DNA from: Ryuthela nishihirai
Taxonomy: Eukaryota > Arthropoda > Arachnida > Araneae > Heptathelidae
DNA: 64,000 bases
NCBI GenBank assembly: GCA_038380435.1
Contig: JAWZYU010000017.1
Span: 20,769,283-20,833,282 of the forward strand
Reading direction: 5' to 3'
The stretch's first letter is position 1. Every line of letters begins with the position of its first letter. This document shows positions 46,579 through 58,555 of this stretch, piece by piece. Under the pieces are notes generated by a model. That model was not told where the DNA came from. It saw only the letters and a list, made by a program, of their open reading frames with translations, and ran no database searches. The position numbers and the translations under genes are program-made.

Positions 46579-48449
46579 TTGCTTCATTAATGGAGTAATG
46601 CATTGGAGAAATGTAGAATTTGGTGTTGGAACTCCTGTGTAATGAAATAAATGATATTAGAAAATTATTGTTAACTGTAGCAATCGCTTGATGTACAAAT
46701 TTAAATTATCACATTCTATTGTCACAGATTCTGTTACCAACACAGTTTTGTATACTTTCAAAGCAAGGGAATAAAGGCTTAAATAAAGGCTAAATTCTGT
46801 TGGTGTGAGATGACAACAATAATTCAAAACTGTTAATTCTTTGGTTGCAGGAGTTAAAAGCGCAATCACTATTTGTGCTGCATGTAAAGCTCGTTTTAAA
46901 GTTTTCTTCAAGAAAAAAGTGATAAATCTAACAAAGTACCAGTCCTCTTTCAAACAATAGCGATCATATAGAAAGTTATACAGAGTTTTCGAGCAGAAAA
47001 TGGGAAACAGTTCCAGTAGTATATGAAAAGATATTTTTGAAAAATGCAAAAATGATTCCTTAGAACTGATTTGAATCATATCAAAAAAAATACATCGAAT
47101 ATTTCTGATCTGCTTTCATTGTTTAAAGTTCTTGTATATCAGCACATAAAATCTGTAATGAAATAAATGATAGGAAGTAAAATTACTTAGCAGAAGCCAA
47201 GAGTGTGATCAAACATTGACAAAACACACTCCATTCATGCTCTGAAAAAATTGGGCAATGTTTCGGTGATGCAAAAAACTGCAAATTTTGTTAGCCTGTA
47301 ACAGCATATTTTAAAAATATATCAAATTTTTGATCCCAATTGCCTGAAGTGCTTAAATATTTCTGGAAATTATGTTGATAATATAATTCTGAACAATACG
47401 TCCATCGTTGAAAACAACAGCTTCCCTATCTGGCTTTTAGGCTATGTAAAAACTGTAAAAGAATTAAATAACACTGACAGTTTTCAATTCTTTTCTAGTT
47501 GTCTCAAAAAGCATGATTTCACAGTCTCTCCTATATTTATTAGTTTCAACAAACTGTTAATTCAGAGCTCTCTTTCTAAATACAGAGGAGGTGTGCAAGA
47601 TGATCACCAGAGTATGAGGGCAATTTGTCTACTTAAAATATACTGTATCAGAATTCATTGTTGATGTTTGAACTGCAATGTGAGGGTTCAACTTAAAAAA
47701 AAGCCAATCAATGTAATATTTAACTTTTTTTAAGCAGTTGTATGGATTCAACTAACATTATCTTGTTTATGTATGTGCTACATATATGCAATTTTTATGA
47801 TTTGTGAACCAAAATAACGGGTGAATTTTGCCTCACGAAATTCCCCTGAATTTTGCCAATTTTCAGCGTGATTGCTCCATGAATTTCACATTTTTTTCTA
47901 TGAAAAACTTCCAGCTCTAATCATAAAATCAGTTATTCAAAATAGTTCAATTTAAACTAGTTCACTGGCAAACTGTCGATTTCATCGTTAAGTATTATTC
48001 ATTCAACCAGTGAGAGATCAATAATTGATAGCATACTACAAAATAATTCAATTTGAACTAGTTCACTCTGGTAATTGGACCGAAAAAAAAACTAGTTCAC
48101 CTAAATAAATGATAATTCCCATTTCTTGTCGGACTCCTTGGCTGAACTTCAAAATTAATAAAACCAAACTACATAATACCCAGATACTGCATAAACATCT
48201 GGTTAAAAGCATCAAGCCTACTATTACATAGCAGATTTGAAATATTACAATATACACCAAATATTTCTGATCTGCTTTCATTGTTTTCATTCTTTCATAA
48301 AGAAATGCCTAGATTTTTTCTAACTTCAAAGAGATGAAATTATTGCATAATACAAAGTTTAGTATCAAGCTGTATTCACTTATTTCTCCCTCTCTACAAC
48401 CCTGAAATCTCCAAGAGCAATTTCACTACTACTACTCAAATCCCACTGC
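46579..48449. other. Unassigned sequence with internal duplications
   Basis: A minus open frame at 46657-47079 (140 codons, Leu-rich, NYCCHLTPTEFSLYLSLYS) has no recognised motif. 'aatgaaataaatgata' occurs at 46637 and 47157, 'aatatttctgatctgctttc' at 47099 and 48260, and a 'caattt(a/g)aactagttcact' block at 47948 and 48046. This suggests layered repeats of unknown type. Confidence 0.35.
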
Positions 48450-48625
48450 ATAGGGGTAGAGGTTGACTCAATAGCATGACAGGCTTGTAATCTAAAGTTC
48501 TCAAATTTGAGTCCCACCTGGACCAACATTGAGATTTATCTCTGCTAAACCCTTATCCCACACTCAATCAAAAAGGGGTCACAAGTGGGTTTGGAAAGGC
48601 TGCCATTCATTGGATAGGATGTAAA
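48450..48625 (+). mobile_element. Possible tRNA-derived SINE
   Basis: 'ggttgactcaatagcatgac' and a B-box-like 'aaatttgagtcccacctgg' are followed by 'gagatttatctctgctaaac'. The A box is weak. It could be another SINE family. Confidence 0.4.
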
Positions 48626-48902
48626 CCTGTGGCCTCATGTGCAGGAAAGCTATCCTATGCATGTTAACCCTTTCAGGGCCCAGCCTGAAAAACTGGTTTA
48701 TATCCAGAGGCCAAGCTATTTTTTCACTATGATCAACAAAAATATAATAACTTTAGAACTTTTTTGCCAAATAACTAATGAAAGGAATTATGCCACATTG
48801 CATGCCAAGTTAATTAGCATTTAATTCTAGATTTACTGAGAACATAATATTTAACAAAAAAAAGATGCCATTTTATTTCAGTAGGCCATTTTAAAGTCAT
48901 GT

Positions 48903-48912
48903 AGTAAAAAAT
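48903..48912 (+). repeat. Target-site duplication, left
   Basis: 'agtaaaaaat' immediately before LINE copy B is repeated exactly at 52341-52350 after its tail. Confidence 0.82.
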
Positions 48913-51900
48913 CCAGTTCAGTATGGCCTGCTGATCTGGTCATCTATGGCCACTTTTTTCTTTTTTTTCAACTCTGCTGAGGAGTGGTCAACTTCACAGG
49001 GTCCTGGTGCTGACCATTTATACCTACTAGACTGGACTTGCTGCACTGGTGGGCCTCTGTTGAGGGAGAATCTGCCGCTGTTTTCTGTTTGCTTCTGGGT
49101 TGCCAGCTCTAAGTGAACAGAGGCATGGGATACCTTATATCAGCTGGTGGATAATCCTAATCAGAGGCCATCGCAGGTACCTGAACCTTACTTTGCTAGT
49201 TGGGCATCGTCAAGCCTAAACTGGAGTAATGCATCTCAGGCAGGCCATGTGGCTCTTGAAAAAGTCCACTTGAAAAGGTGGTGCCTGAAGTTCCTACCAG
49301 CATCTGTGACTTCAGCCTTTAGCAGAGGAGGAACAGGTCTTTGCCCCATGCCCGCGATCAGGGGGCTGTTTGATATTGTTGGCCCTACCAATCTCAATAA
49401 ACCTAATTTCTTTAAAAATCCTACTAATCATTTTCTCTCTGCAGGAACGTGGAACGTGAGGACATTACATAGAGTTTATTCTCTTGATGTCCTCATGCAG
49501 GAATTCCAGCGCTATAACCTAGATATTCTAGGCTTGCAAGAGACCAGATGGACAGGTAAAGGTGAGATACTTAAAAATAACTTTAAATTTCTCTTTACAG
49601 GGAGGGAGGATGGAAAGCATCACCAAGGCGTGGGTCTGCTGCTCAGCAGACATGCTAGTGATGCTCTTCTAGGATATGAGTGCATTAATGAAAGGTTTCT
49701 TACAGCAAAATTTCAGACAAGCGTTAAAGACCTGAATGTTATCTGCTGTTATGCCCCCACTGAGGATGCTGATGAGGATGAGAAGGAGGTTTTAAGGACA
49801 ACTTCAGGATATTTTGAATTCTGTCAAGAAAGGAGATATTACCCTTGTTCTTGGTGACTTCAATGCCAAAGATGGTACTGACTCTGACCTTTGGGGAGGG
49901 ATGATAGGCCCTTTTGGTATTGGTAGCTGCAATGGCAACGTCTCCTACAGGTAAGTAAACTCAATGGTTTCAGAATAACTAACACATATTACAAACACCG
50001 CGACATACATAAATACACATGGGTTTCACCTGATGGGCTGCATAGGAATATGATTGATTATATATTAATTAACAGCAAATGGGCTAGTTCTGTTAGAAAT
50101 ACCAGGGCACATAGGGGAGCTGAAATTGGATCTGACCATTACCTTGTTAAAAGTGTCTTGCAACTTAAACTTAAAAAGTGTTGTGCTAGGGTTAAAAAAT
50201 TTACCTTTAATACTGAAGCTCTGAAAGACCTAGTTATAGCTAAAGCTTACCATGATAGGTTACTTAATCATTATGACAGTCATGGTTTGCTTAATACTGA
50301 AGTTGAGGAAGAATGGGGCCATTTTAAACAGGCTTTTTTGGAAACTAACAGCACTCTTTTAGGAAAAAAGGAGCAGAGGAGGCAGAATTATTTAAGTGAT
50401 AAGGCAATTGAGCTTATTTCAGAAAGAAGGAACTGCAGGAAAGTCCTTAATCAGTACCCTACTAGTCCTAATAGAAAAGATTACAGAGAGCTTAATAAAC
50501 GTGTAAAGGATCAGTTAGCTACTGATAAAAATCTTTGGCTTGATAGCTTGGCTGACAAAGCTGAGGAAGCAGATAGGCAGCACAACAGCAGATAGCTGTA
50601 CCAGATAGTTAATGTTTTATGTGGGTAGAAAACAGACAGGCATACAGGGATTGAAGGATAAACAAGGTAAGGTTATAGAAGGTGAGGATTCTGTCATGGC
50701 TAGGTGGGCTGAGCATTTCAGTGATGTTCTAAACAATGTGGTTAGTTCTGCTCCCATTGTTTGTAATGATGATAGATGCATTGGCAGCTTTAATGTTGGC
50801 CCTATAACACAATCTGAAGTTAGTTTGGCTATCTCTAAACTTAAACTTCATAAATCCCCAGGGGTAGATGAAATTACTACAGAAATGCGCAGAGCTGGGA
50901 ATGTTTTGGTTACCACTTGGTTGACTGAAATTTTGAATATCTTTTATGATAAAGGCATGGTTCCTAAAGATTTTACCAGAGCTATTGTTATCCCTATTTT
51001 CAAAAAAGGTGATCACAGTTCTTGTGATAACTATAGGGGTATCAGCCTACTCTCTGTTCCAGGTAAAGTTCTTTCCATGATTGTGCTTAATAGAATTAAG
51101 AATCTGGTTGACAGGCAATTGCGTAATGAGCAATGTGGATTCAGAAGTGGTAGGGGATGTGTAGATCAGATATTTTCACTTAGGCAGATTCTTGAGAAAT
51201 GTTTAGAGTTTCAGAAACCTTTGGTTGCTAGCTTTGTTGATTTCAAAAAGGCTTTCGATTCTGTTGATCGTCATAATTTGTGGTTGATTGTGAAATCATA
51301 TGGTATACCAGACAAGTTAGTTAACATAATGAAAGCTCTCTATAATAACACTGAGTCGTGTGTGAGAGTTGGTAAGGCTTGTAGCAATTGGTTTAGCATT
51401 ACGTCTGGTGTTCGACAAGGGTGTATTTTGTCTCCTTTTCTCTTTAGTTTCGTTGTTGATTATGTTATGCGAAATTCACTTCGAGGGAAAGATTTTGGCC
51501 TTAAATGGGCTGGAGATACGAAAATTTCTGATTTAGATTATGCTGATGATTTAGCCCTTTTGGCAAATGATGTTGATGAGATGAAGTCTTTCATTCGAGC
51601 TGTTGATGAGACTGGTAGTAGAGTAGGTTTGGTTATAAACAGAGAGAAAACTAAAGTGATGAAAATTGGTCAGGCAGGTTGTGATTCAGTTAATCTGAAT
51701 GGTTGCAGTCTTCAGCAGGTGTCACAGTTTAATTACCTTGGGAGCTATGTAACTGATACTGGTGATGTGCGGCATGAGATTAACAACGAATAGGTATTGC
51801 TGCCGGGACTTTTAAGAATCTATGGAGATTGTGGAGAAATAGGCGTATACACCTAAAGACTAAAATTAGACTGTATAATAGTTTGGTTCTTTCTAGGGTT

Positions 51901-52340
51901 AGTTATGGTAGTGCAACTTGGACGCTGTGTAAACAAGATAACAGGAAACTAGATGCTTTTGATTCTAGATGCTTACGCAGTATCTTGGGTATTAGGTGGT
52001 TTAACTTTGTAACTAATGATGAGGTTAGGCAAAGGAGTCTGCAACCTCCTTTAAGCAGCATATTGTGCAGAGAGAGACTTCGCTGGTTTGGCCATGTTGC
52101 CCGTATGGATAATTATAGATTGGCGAATAGGGTTATGAACAGTGTGCCTAGAGGCCTCAGAAGGAGGGGGAGACCTAGGATGCGGTGGGCAGACAATGTC
52201 AAACAGGACCTTGTTAGAATTGGTGTGCAGTGGCCAGATGCAGCAGATGTAGCTCAGGACAGATATGCTTGGAGAATTAAACTGCATGGTCTGGTTGGAC
52301 CTCCGTAGCCCATGGCTGCTTGAGGATGATGATGATGATG
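48913..52340 (+). mobile_element. RTE-like LINE copy B, full length
   Basis: About 3.43 kb from 'ccagttcagtatggcc' to a (GAT)n tail, flanked by the exact 10-bp duplication 'agtaaaaaat' (48903-48912, 52341-52350). This fixes both ends of the family: a 5' UTR of about 230 bp, one ORF and a short trinucleotide tail. It is very similar to copy A, implying recent activity, yet its ORF carries several inactivating changes. Confidence 0.95.
49147..52308 (+). pseudogene. Endonuclease-reverse transcriptase (copy B)
   Basis: It starts at the ATG equivalent to copy A. It has endonuclease motifs GTWNVRTLHR, LQETRWTG, CCYAPTEDADEDEKE and, after a 2-bp deletion near 49788, LVLGDFNAKDG in another frame. 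A 1-bp loss lies near 49935. DYILINSKW and GSDHYLVKS follow, then a nonsense TAG at 50593 in a codon that is GAG in copy A. The RT frame 50612-51793 is open (393 codons) with FVDFKKAFDSVDRHN, GVRQGCILSPFLF and LDYADDLALLA. A 1-bp deletion near 51787 shifts the C-terminal frame 51829-52308, which has RLRWFGHVARMDN and GRPRMRWADNV. GDFNAKVG reads NAKDG here. It is not translatable as one protein. Confidence 0.94.
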
Positions 52341-52350
52341 AGTAAAAAAT

Positions 52351-52620
52351 GTATCTGGCAATGCAAGTAAAAGCTGTGATACATTAAAATTATAAAAATA
52401 TTTAAAATTATAAAAAAAAAAAGCTATGTTCTCTTATAATAGGTATGAAGTAACCAGAATATTGTAGAAATCTATTGCTGTACAAGTTACCACCTATGGC
52501 TTAGTGCCCTTGCATTCTCTTCAAACATGAGAAAAGTTTGTGAAGCATCACAGATCCAGATTGGTAGGTTTGCACTAAGAGCAAACCAGTTAATACCTAA
52601 TGTAACAATTCAAGGTTAAA
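52351..52620. other. AT-rich flank
   Basis: No feature apart from poly-A runs. Confidence 0.4.
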
Positions 52621-53130
52621 TGGGTTGGAGTACTTTTGAAAGCAGAGAAGCAAAAACAGAAATTCTTTTTTAGGTCCCTTCACAATATGGATGAAAACAG
52701 GATAGCCAGAAAAGTTTTTAAATATTGTAGAACACTTGCTCCTTGAGTATGTAACTCTACTTAGTTTAGAAGAACTAGCAGTAGATAGAAATTTTGATCC
52801 AAAATCAGATTCTTGGAATTCTAAAATTGTCATCAGAAGGAAAAATAGGATTATTAAAGATATAAAGGGATCTTCACATGATTTATGGAGAAGATTCCTA
52901 GCCTAAGGCAAGTCTATGATAGGAAGACTGTGTATACCAAAGAAACTTACATGGATAATTGCATTGGTGGTTCAGTTCTCTCTAAAGCTAGAGCTGGTTC
53001 ATTGGAAATGAATAAAAGACTCCGTAAATTCTGATAAATGTTCTCTATGTCCTAATCCCACAGAGACAATCATGCACATTGCACTGGAATGTGATTCTCT
53101 AGAGCACCTTTGATGTGACTGACAATGGCC
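52621..53130 (+). pseudogene. Second LINE family, C-terminal remnant
   Basis: Broken plus-strand frames include LHNMDENRIARKVFKY and, near 53000-53110, GSLEMNKRLRKF, a stop, then DKCSLCPNPTETIMHIALEC. The last is a Cys-x2-Cys-x8-His-x4-Cys zinc knuckle, preceded by a 'RLR' strand as in the C-terminus after the RT of several non-LTR retrotransposons. It does not match copies A-C, which end in GRPRMRW, so it is a different family. No RT core was found. Confidence 0.5.
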
Positions 53131-54240
53131 AATAGAGAATAATTGGACATCACAACAAACTGAATTGGAGGCTTGGCTTCCCCATAATGAGTGAAGTTAT
53201 TGGACAAGAAAATATGAAGCGACCAAGTTCCTCATTATGAAATAGTTCTCACATAGAGAAAGATTTGATAGAATGTAAGGTACCAATTGTCGAGTTGTTC
53301 ATTTCCAAGAAGGAAGAAAGACACTCATCTTACAGAATTTGAAATAAAGAGATAAAGGATGCCTATATCAGTTTTTAGTCCAACACATTAAGCTTCATTT
53401 TTTTAATTGCCTTTTAAAAAATTTCTTACATATATTTTACAAAAATTATTATTAATGCTTGAAAAATACTTTTTTATTTGATGCATATTTTATTAAATGA
53501 CAATATAAATAATTTGCAAAAGCCATTATTTCCATTTCTTGGAAGAGATATAACGTACTGCCTATTTGTTTATTACACTTAAAATGGAGAATTGTTCCTC
53601 CATTTCATAACCATGACAGAAAACATGTGAATGTGTGAAGTCTAAGTCACCTTGAATAACACTGGCCATGTTTTAAAATATACCATACAGTAAAGAATCA
53701 TTAAAAGAAATAAAAAGCATGTTTCAGGGAAATGTTATATTTCTCAGGAAGAAATTTCCTCTTCATTAATGCATAATTTAACTATTTTTTATTCACCCCC
53801 TTTTTTTCAAAATTAACCATGAATTGCATAGCTTGATCCATTTGTTTACTATATCACAGTAAGAGTCCTATTAAAATCAATATATTCAGAAATTTGTTTA
53901 ATCAGACTCGTAATTAAGGTGAAGCAAAAGGTGATTCTATGCTAATTCTTTCTTAACAGATGGAACTGAATATCGTGCATTTCCTAGGGAGCAGTGGAAA
54001 TGAGACTGACCACAGAAGGGAGGATATTAGGTTTCATTATTATTAATGCAACAGACCTGCAGTTTTGATCTCTCAGTCACAATATTGTTTTGATGCAACA
54101 TATGTTGTGTCATCATAAGCTTCCTGAGTAGCACCATCTGTTGGCTGAGAACATTGAACAGCTACCTGGCATGTTTTTTTGTGCCATAAAGTCAACACAT
54201 CTGTGTGTAGAAAGGAGTCAATACCATTGTCCATGTATTC
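53131..54240. other. AT-rich sequence
   Basis: No gene seen. 'taatcattaaaagaaataaa' and nearby words recur between about 36260 and 53695, together with 'aattaa..attgcatag' blocks at 36370 and 53810. This is probably an old dispersed repeat. Confidence 0.35.
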
Positions 54241-54790
54241 CCCCCCCCCCTCCTGATAGGGGACCACCTTGTCGTGGTGGTGGGGCTTCAGGCCCAGCAA
54301 CCGGTCGAAGACTTTGTTGACCGGATTGGGTCCCTGGTTGGAGAGCCGAGACCAACCAAGGTCGAAGACATCGCTGACCAGTTTAGTGGCCCGGTTGGAC
54401 GGTGTTAAGACCTCAACATCAGGTGCTCCGTGGAGCAGTTCAAGAGCATGGCTGAACGGATTTGGTCAACTAGTAGGCACAAGCCCTTTTCAAAGTCTGG
54501 GCCCCACTAAGTCTCCCCCCCCTCCCCAGGTGCCAAGCGAACTTGGATCTACAAATCCTTGTTCATGGCTAACCGGGGAACAGATTAAATTTCAGGTTTC
54601 TACTGGTGGTTAGCTTTCCTTCTATAGGACTGCTGCCATGTGAGGTTGGGGATGAGATGCATCTATATGGTGTATTCTTGCCCCCGACTCTAGATAGTCA
54701 CGGCTTTCCGTTAACTTGGTAGTGTCGTGAGACGGTATCGGGGATTGCCGTGGTTGCTGAACATCTGGCAACAAATAGTACAATTGCCCA
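54241..54790 (+). mobile_element. GC-rich structured island, possible LINE 5' region
   Basis: The composition differs sharply from both flanks. After a poly-C run, five short hairpins follow one another (54263-54278, 54283-54295, 54301-54324, 54336-54357, 54360-54379). The opening 'ggggaccaccttgtcgtggt' resembles the 5' leaders of some non-LTR retrotransposons. The later part has 'cacggctttccgttaactt' and 'gtcgtgagacggtatcgggg'. A 114-codon frame (54269-54613) has no recognised domain. The element class is inferred. Confidence 0.4.
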
Positions 54791-55620
54791 TGTATCTAGC
54801 CAGACCAATTGCATGATCAATTAACTATTCTTTAATACAAATGATATACACAAAAATTAACCGATATTAAATGTATGGGGTGTCAAAAGCATTTTTATCC
54901 CAAAGTAAACCATTTCTGGGTTAAAGCAGATATCATGCATCACACTTTTTTATTATATTTTATTGGAAATTGATCCTTGGTGCTCTGTGCTATCTGTAGC
55001 GCATATCCATCCCCTTTGCTTCCCCTGCCAACACATACGCAAGGAATTACAAAACCTTGCATTCATCTATAGTTTCTGTGTAATATGATGATATGCATTC
55101 TTAAACAATGAGCGAAAAATACTCACTCAATATTAATGAATTGTATAATATATCCCATGATTTATCAAAGAAAAAATCTAGGCATTTATTTATGAAAGAC
55201 AAGGGAATACAGGGGAACATTAACAATTACATTAGCTTCGATGATCAGCAATCTAAAACAACAAATACAGTTCAGAACAGTAAAATGATATAAAATATAG
55301 ACGATATCTGCAACAAATGTCACAATATTATTATCGTTTAACAGTACAAATAGCGACAAAAATGAAAGCGTTATCTTACCAAACTAACACAATGGCGTCT
55401 TTAAATATAATTACAGTTGTTTACTTCCTTTTCTCGGAACTTCTTTCACCTACTGCATTTCTCAAGGACGCACTACAGTCATTCTACAGCATGAATACAG
55501 CCAAAGATGTGTAACGAGAAAAATGAAAGCTTCCATATGCGCAATGTAAGACATTTTTGACTGCAGCACCACAAGAATGCAGATACACGTACTGCAGGGA
55601 AGCTATTCGTGATCTCAGAC
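54791..55620. other. CpG-richer region with short open frames
   Basis: Plus frames of 61 codons (55108-55293) and 65 codons (55317-55514, containing MASLNIITVVYFLFSELLS) are not recognised. 'aaaaaatctaggcattt' plus 'tttatgaaaga' near 55170-55195 also occurs, reversed, at about 48290-48320, so part of this is repeat-derived. Confidence 0.3.
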
Positions 55621-55621
55621 G

Positions 55622-55824
55622 TTAAGGTACTTGCATATTTTTTTCCGTGAAAATTTTAGATTCGGCGGCTGTTGTTGTTAGAGTCGTAATCTTTATAATT
55701 TTTTTTTTATATGTATTAGAAGTATTTGGGAATATTTTCGCATCGCATGAAATATCTTTTTTTCCTTTCGCCTTTTTTTCTCCTTCAGCACTTTTACGTA
55801 TGGATTGTTCCTGAAAGGAAATAT
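55622..55824 (-). CDS. Possible lysine-rich terminal exon
   Basis: On the minus strand a strong acceptor with branch-like 'tactaat' and 'atttcctttcag' ends at 55825. An open frame then reads EQSIRKSAEGEKKAKGKKD, a Ser/Thr/Lys-rich stretch KITTLTTTAAESKIF, and a TAA at 55622-55624. If real, this is a last exon, or an internal exon with a weak GTACCT donor at 55632. Its phase (0) does not match the phase-2 SR-like exon at 39249, so a direct join to that gene is unlikely. The protein is not recognised. Confidence 0.3.
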
Positions 55825-55825
55825 T

Positions 55826-58265
55826 AGTAAAATCTTGATTGATACAATTTTTAATAATATATATAGATTTCAAATGCACTGCTGTGTTCAATAAATTTAT
55901 TTGAAAAAGTTTTTTTTGACATGATGGTTGTTTAATTTTTTGTTCTCTCATAAAATCCTTCCCGAATTTGTTTTATATTTATTTATTGAATCTTCATTCC
56001 ATATAACAAGCTGAACACTCTAAAATGTAAACGTAAATCTTTCTCCTTTTTAGAATTTTAATAGCACTGAATTCTTCAAAATTGTTCACTTTATGCAATG
56101 AATATAATTAAAATAAAAAAGCGCTGAAATATTAAGAATGAACTAAGAAAATTTATTTAATATCATATATTCATTTCAACTGAGGTCACAGCATGCGAAG
56201 TTGGCTAGACAGATTATGCCAATGAGCATAAATTTTATTTGCAACGTTTGCAAAATATCAAATATCTCTTCCAAATTTTGCAATTAAAAAGAAATGATAA
56301 GGTAATAAAATCATGCACTTTTCATGTTAATTACAAATACACTGAAAATATAATTCATATTTCCTTACTGCTTTGCAATTGTGGCGAGGAAGATCCCTTG
56401 GAATCTTCCTCGCCGGATAAAAACTATGCCACACGGAAACATTTTTTTTTTCGGCAGGAGCAGGACCGGAATATGCGGTACGACTAGGACTGAAGTCCGC
56501 AACAAGCTTATATTTATGATAATGAAAATTTACTTAATCGCTAATTACGAAAAATTGATAATCAGTCTTTAAGTTTTAGTCACTTATTAATGCCAGGTAT
56601 ACTTCTGAAATTAAATCTTGGAGTGGCAAATATCTCAAATAAAAGTGCTGAAGGAGGAATAAAAACATTCAACCTATTTGAAATTCGAGATTATCATCCA
56701 CTGTTGTTCCGAAACAACGTGCTGAAAAGTTACGGGAAGACGTCCCTTTCCGATGAGTCTTGCCTCTAGAGGTCGTAAAACAGTGTATTTTTACACAGAT
56801 ATTTAAGGTATTTGTATTATAATTTAGAGTTCAAAATTCATATTTTTAAGGAGTTTGGGGTAGTTAGTTTAGGGGTAAATATGTGTGTTTCTGATAGCTA
56901 AACGCAGATGAGAAAGCGCTATTCGTAATTTTGATTAGTTACTGAGCCACGGTGGAGGCCTTATTCTGTGGGTGGAGGCATGACCCGTTTCCCCTTTGAA
57001 AATGCTAGTAAGGAAGAACCCTTTGTCGGTCGAGCTCTGTTTTGTAACACAAATGATGGCACTGGGTCTCACAGACACATGATATGCTTCTTAACATTAG
57101 ACACCTACAGTATATATATATATTGGCTTCTTTATGAAATAGCTTTTACACCTATTTGAAACATATTTTTACCATTTTCTGGCAGTAAATAATAGTCTTA
57201 ATGTTTTTGTTCTATCAATAATCAATATTTTAGAGTTTTAGGGAGCTCGCACACCGTCGCAATTTGCCACAACAATTCTAAGGCGATTCCAGTTACTTCT
57301 TAAAAATTCATGTACAAAGCTGGGGTACCACAAAACGCAGGAATTTCAACTCAGCTGTAATGCGACATGAAAATTACAATTTTCCTGCGACTTGCACTCG
57401 CGATTGCTTCGGAGTGTTGTTGCAAATGAGTTGAGCGATGTTTTGTGGAAAGAAGAAGTCATATATCATCCTCCTATTTTGTTTCTGGTATTGGATTATT
57501 ATGTAAGTTTTATTTCAACGTTTATTATACCATTACTCGTCGTTAACAAGATAATTATGTGAATCTTCTGGGATTTCTTTTCTAGGAATATAAATTTTGC
57601 TTACTTTAAAGCATATAATCTTGACCGTGATATCAAGCTAGAATCTACCTCTATATTGTTACAAATCAAGCTTTCCATCATTTTTCACCAACGTCCTATA
57701 TGGATTTCCTATGCATTAAAACTGTGGAGTCTGGTAAGTAATCATTCATTATGCAGTGATTAATATTTGACAGAATTACATTAGAATCCTAATGAAACTA
57801 TGGCGTATAATTCTGCTTAGTTTATATAAACCATTACTACTACACAGTGAAATAATTTAAGTTTGCAATAATGGCGGTAAGCCATAGCATAGTATAATGC
57901 ATTGAGGTTTAGTCCCTATAAGTATAGCGTGGCATTCGCTTTTTAAAATCTGGCAGGAAAAGTGTCCCATAGCAGTAGAAGGCGCTGGGAACGATATTTT
58001 TGCCTCGTTACATTACCCTCTATAAACGTTTCGCTTTTCAATGACTTTTAAACATGGAAGCATTTATGCAATGATTTTACCATTTAAATGCACATTATTC
58101 CTAAGTATTTTAACTGAACTAGTAAAACTTAGAGAACGCTTGAGCGAGAATATTTTTTTAAAACGAAGAAAATTGATGGCCGTTCGATCAAAACAAACCG
58201 CATTCCTCTTTATGTATCAGAGCGCTGAAATGATCGTTTTGATTGGCTCTTTGGTAACTCTTCGA
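55826..58265. other. Mixed AT-rich/CpG sequence, no assigned gene
   Basis: A perfect 12-bp hairpin, 'ggcgaggaagat' / 'atcttcctcgcc', lies at about 56381-56412. 'gctcgcacaccgtcgcaatt' at 57245 resembles a DNA-transposon terminus, but its partner was not found. No coding frame is convincing. Confidence 0.35.
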
Positions 58266-58555
58266 ACGACACGTGATGTAACATATGTTCGAACATGTGA
58301 CATTTGGACTCGCCAATTGTAACAGAAGTCTTATGGCGTAGATATCCTTGTAAATTGCAAAAGCAATTTAAAACGTTGTAATTGGCTAAACAAGAATGCA
58401 AGTTATTAGAATCATGATTATTCTTTCTTGTTTAGCCAATTATAACGTTTTAAATTGCTTTTGCAATTTACAAGGATATCTACGCCAGGACTTCTATTAC
58501 AATTGGCGAGTCCAAACGTCACATATTAGTACGTATGTTATTTGTCACATCTTCA
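58266..58555. mobile_element. Foldback (long inverted repeat) element
   Basis: Left arm at about 58296-58395 and right arm at 58426-58525 are reverse complements with few mismatches around a loop of about 30 bases. They share 'ggcgtagatatccttgtaaa', 'ttgcaaaagcaatttaaaac' and 'ttggactcgccaattgtaa'. Weaker pairing continues outward about 30 bases on each side. No ORF. Confidence 0.88.

Noticed and set aside
46657..47079. 140-codon minus frame as a host gene.
   Set aside because: No motif, no splice or start context, and it lies among duplicated repeat words.
55622..55824. Upstream exon of the SR-like gene.
   Set aside because: It starts in phase 0, and the frame that would leave two bases for the 39249 junction contains a stop.
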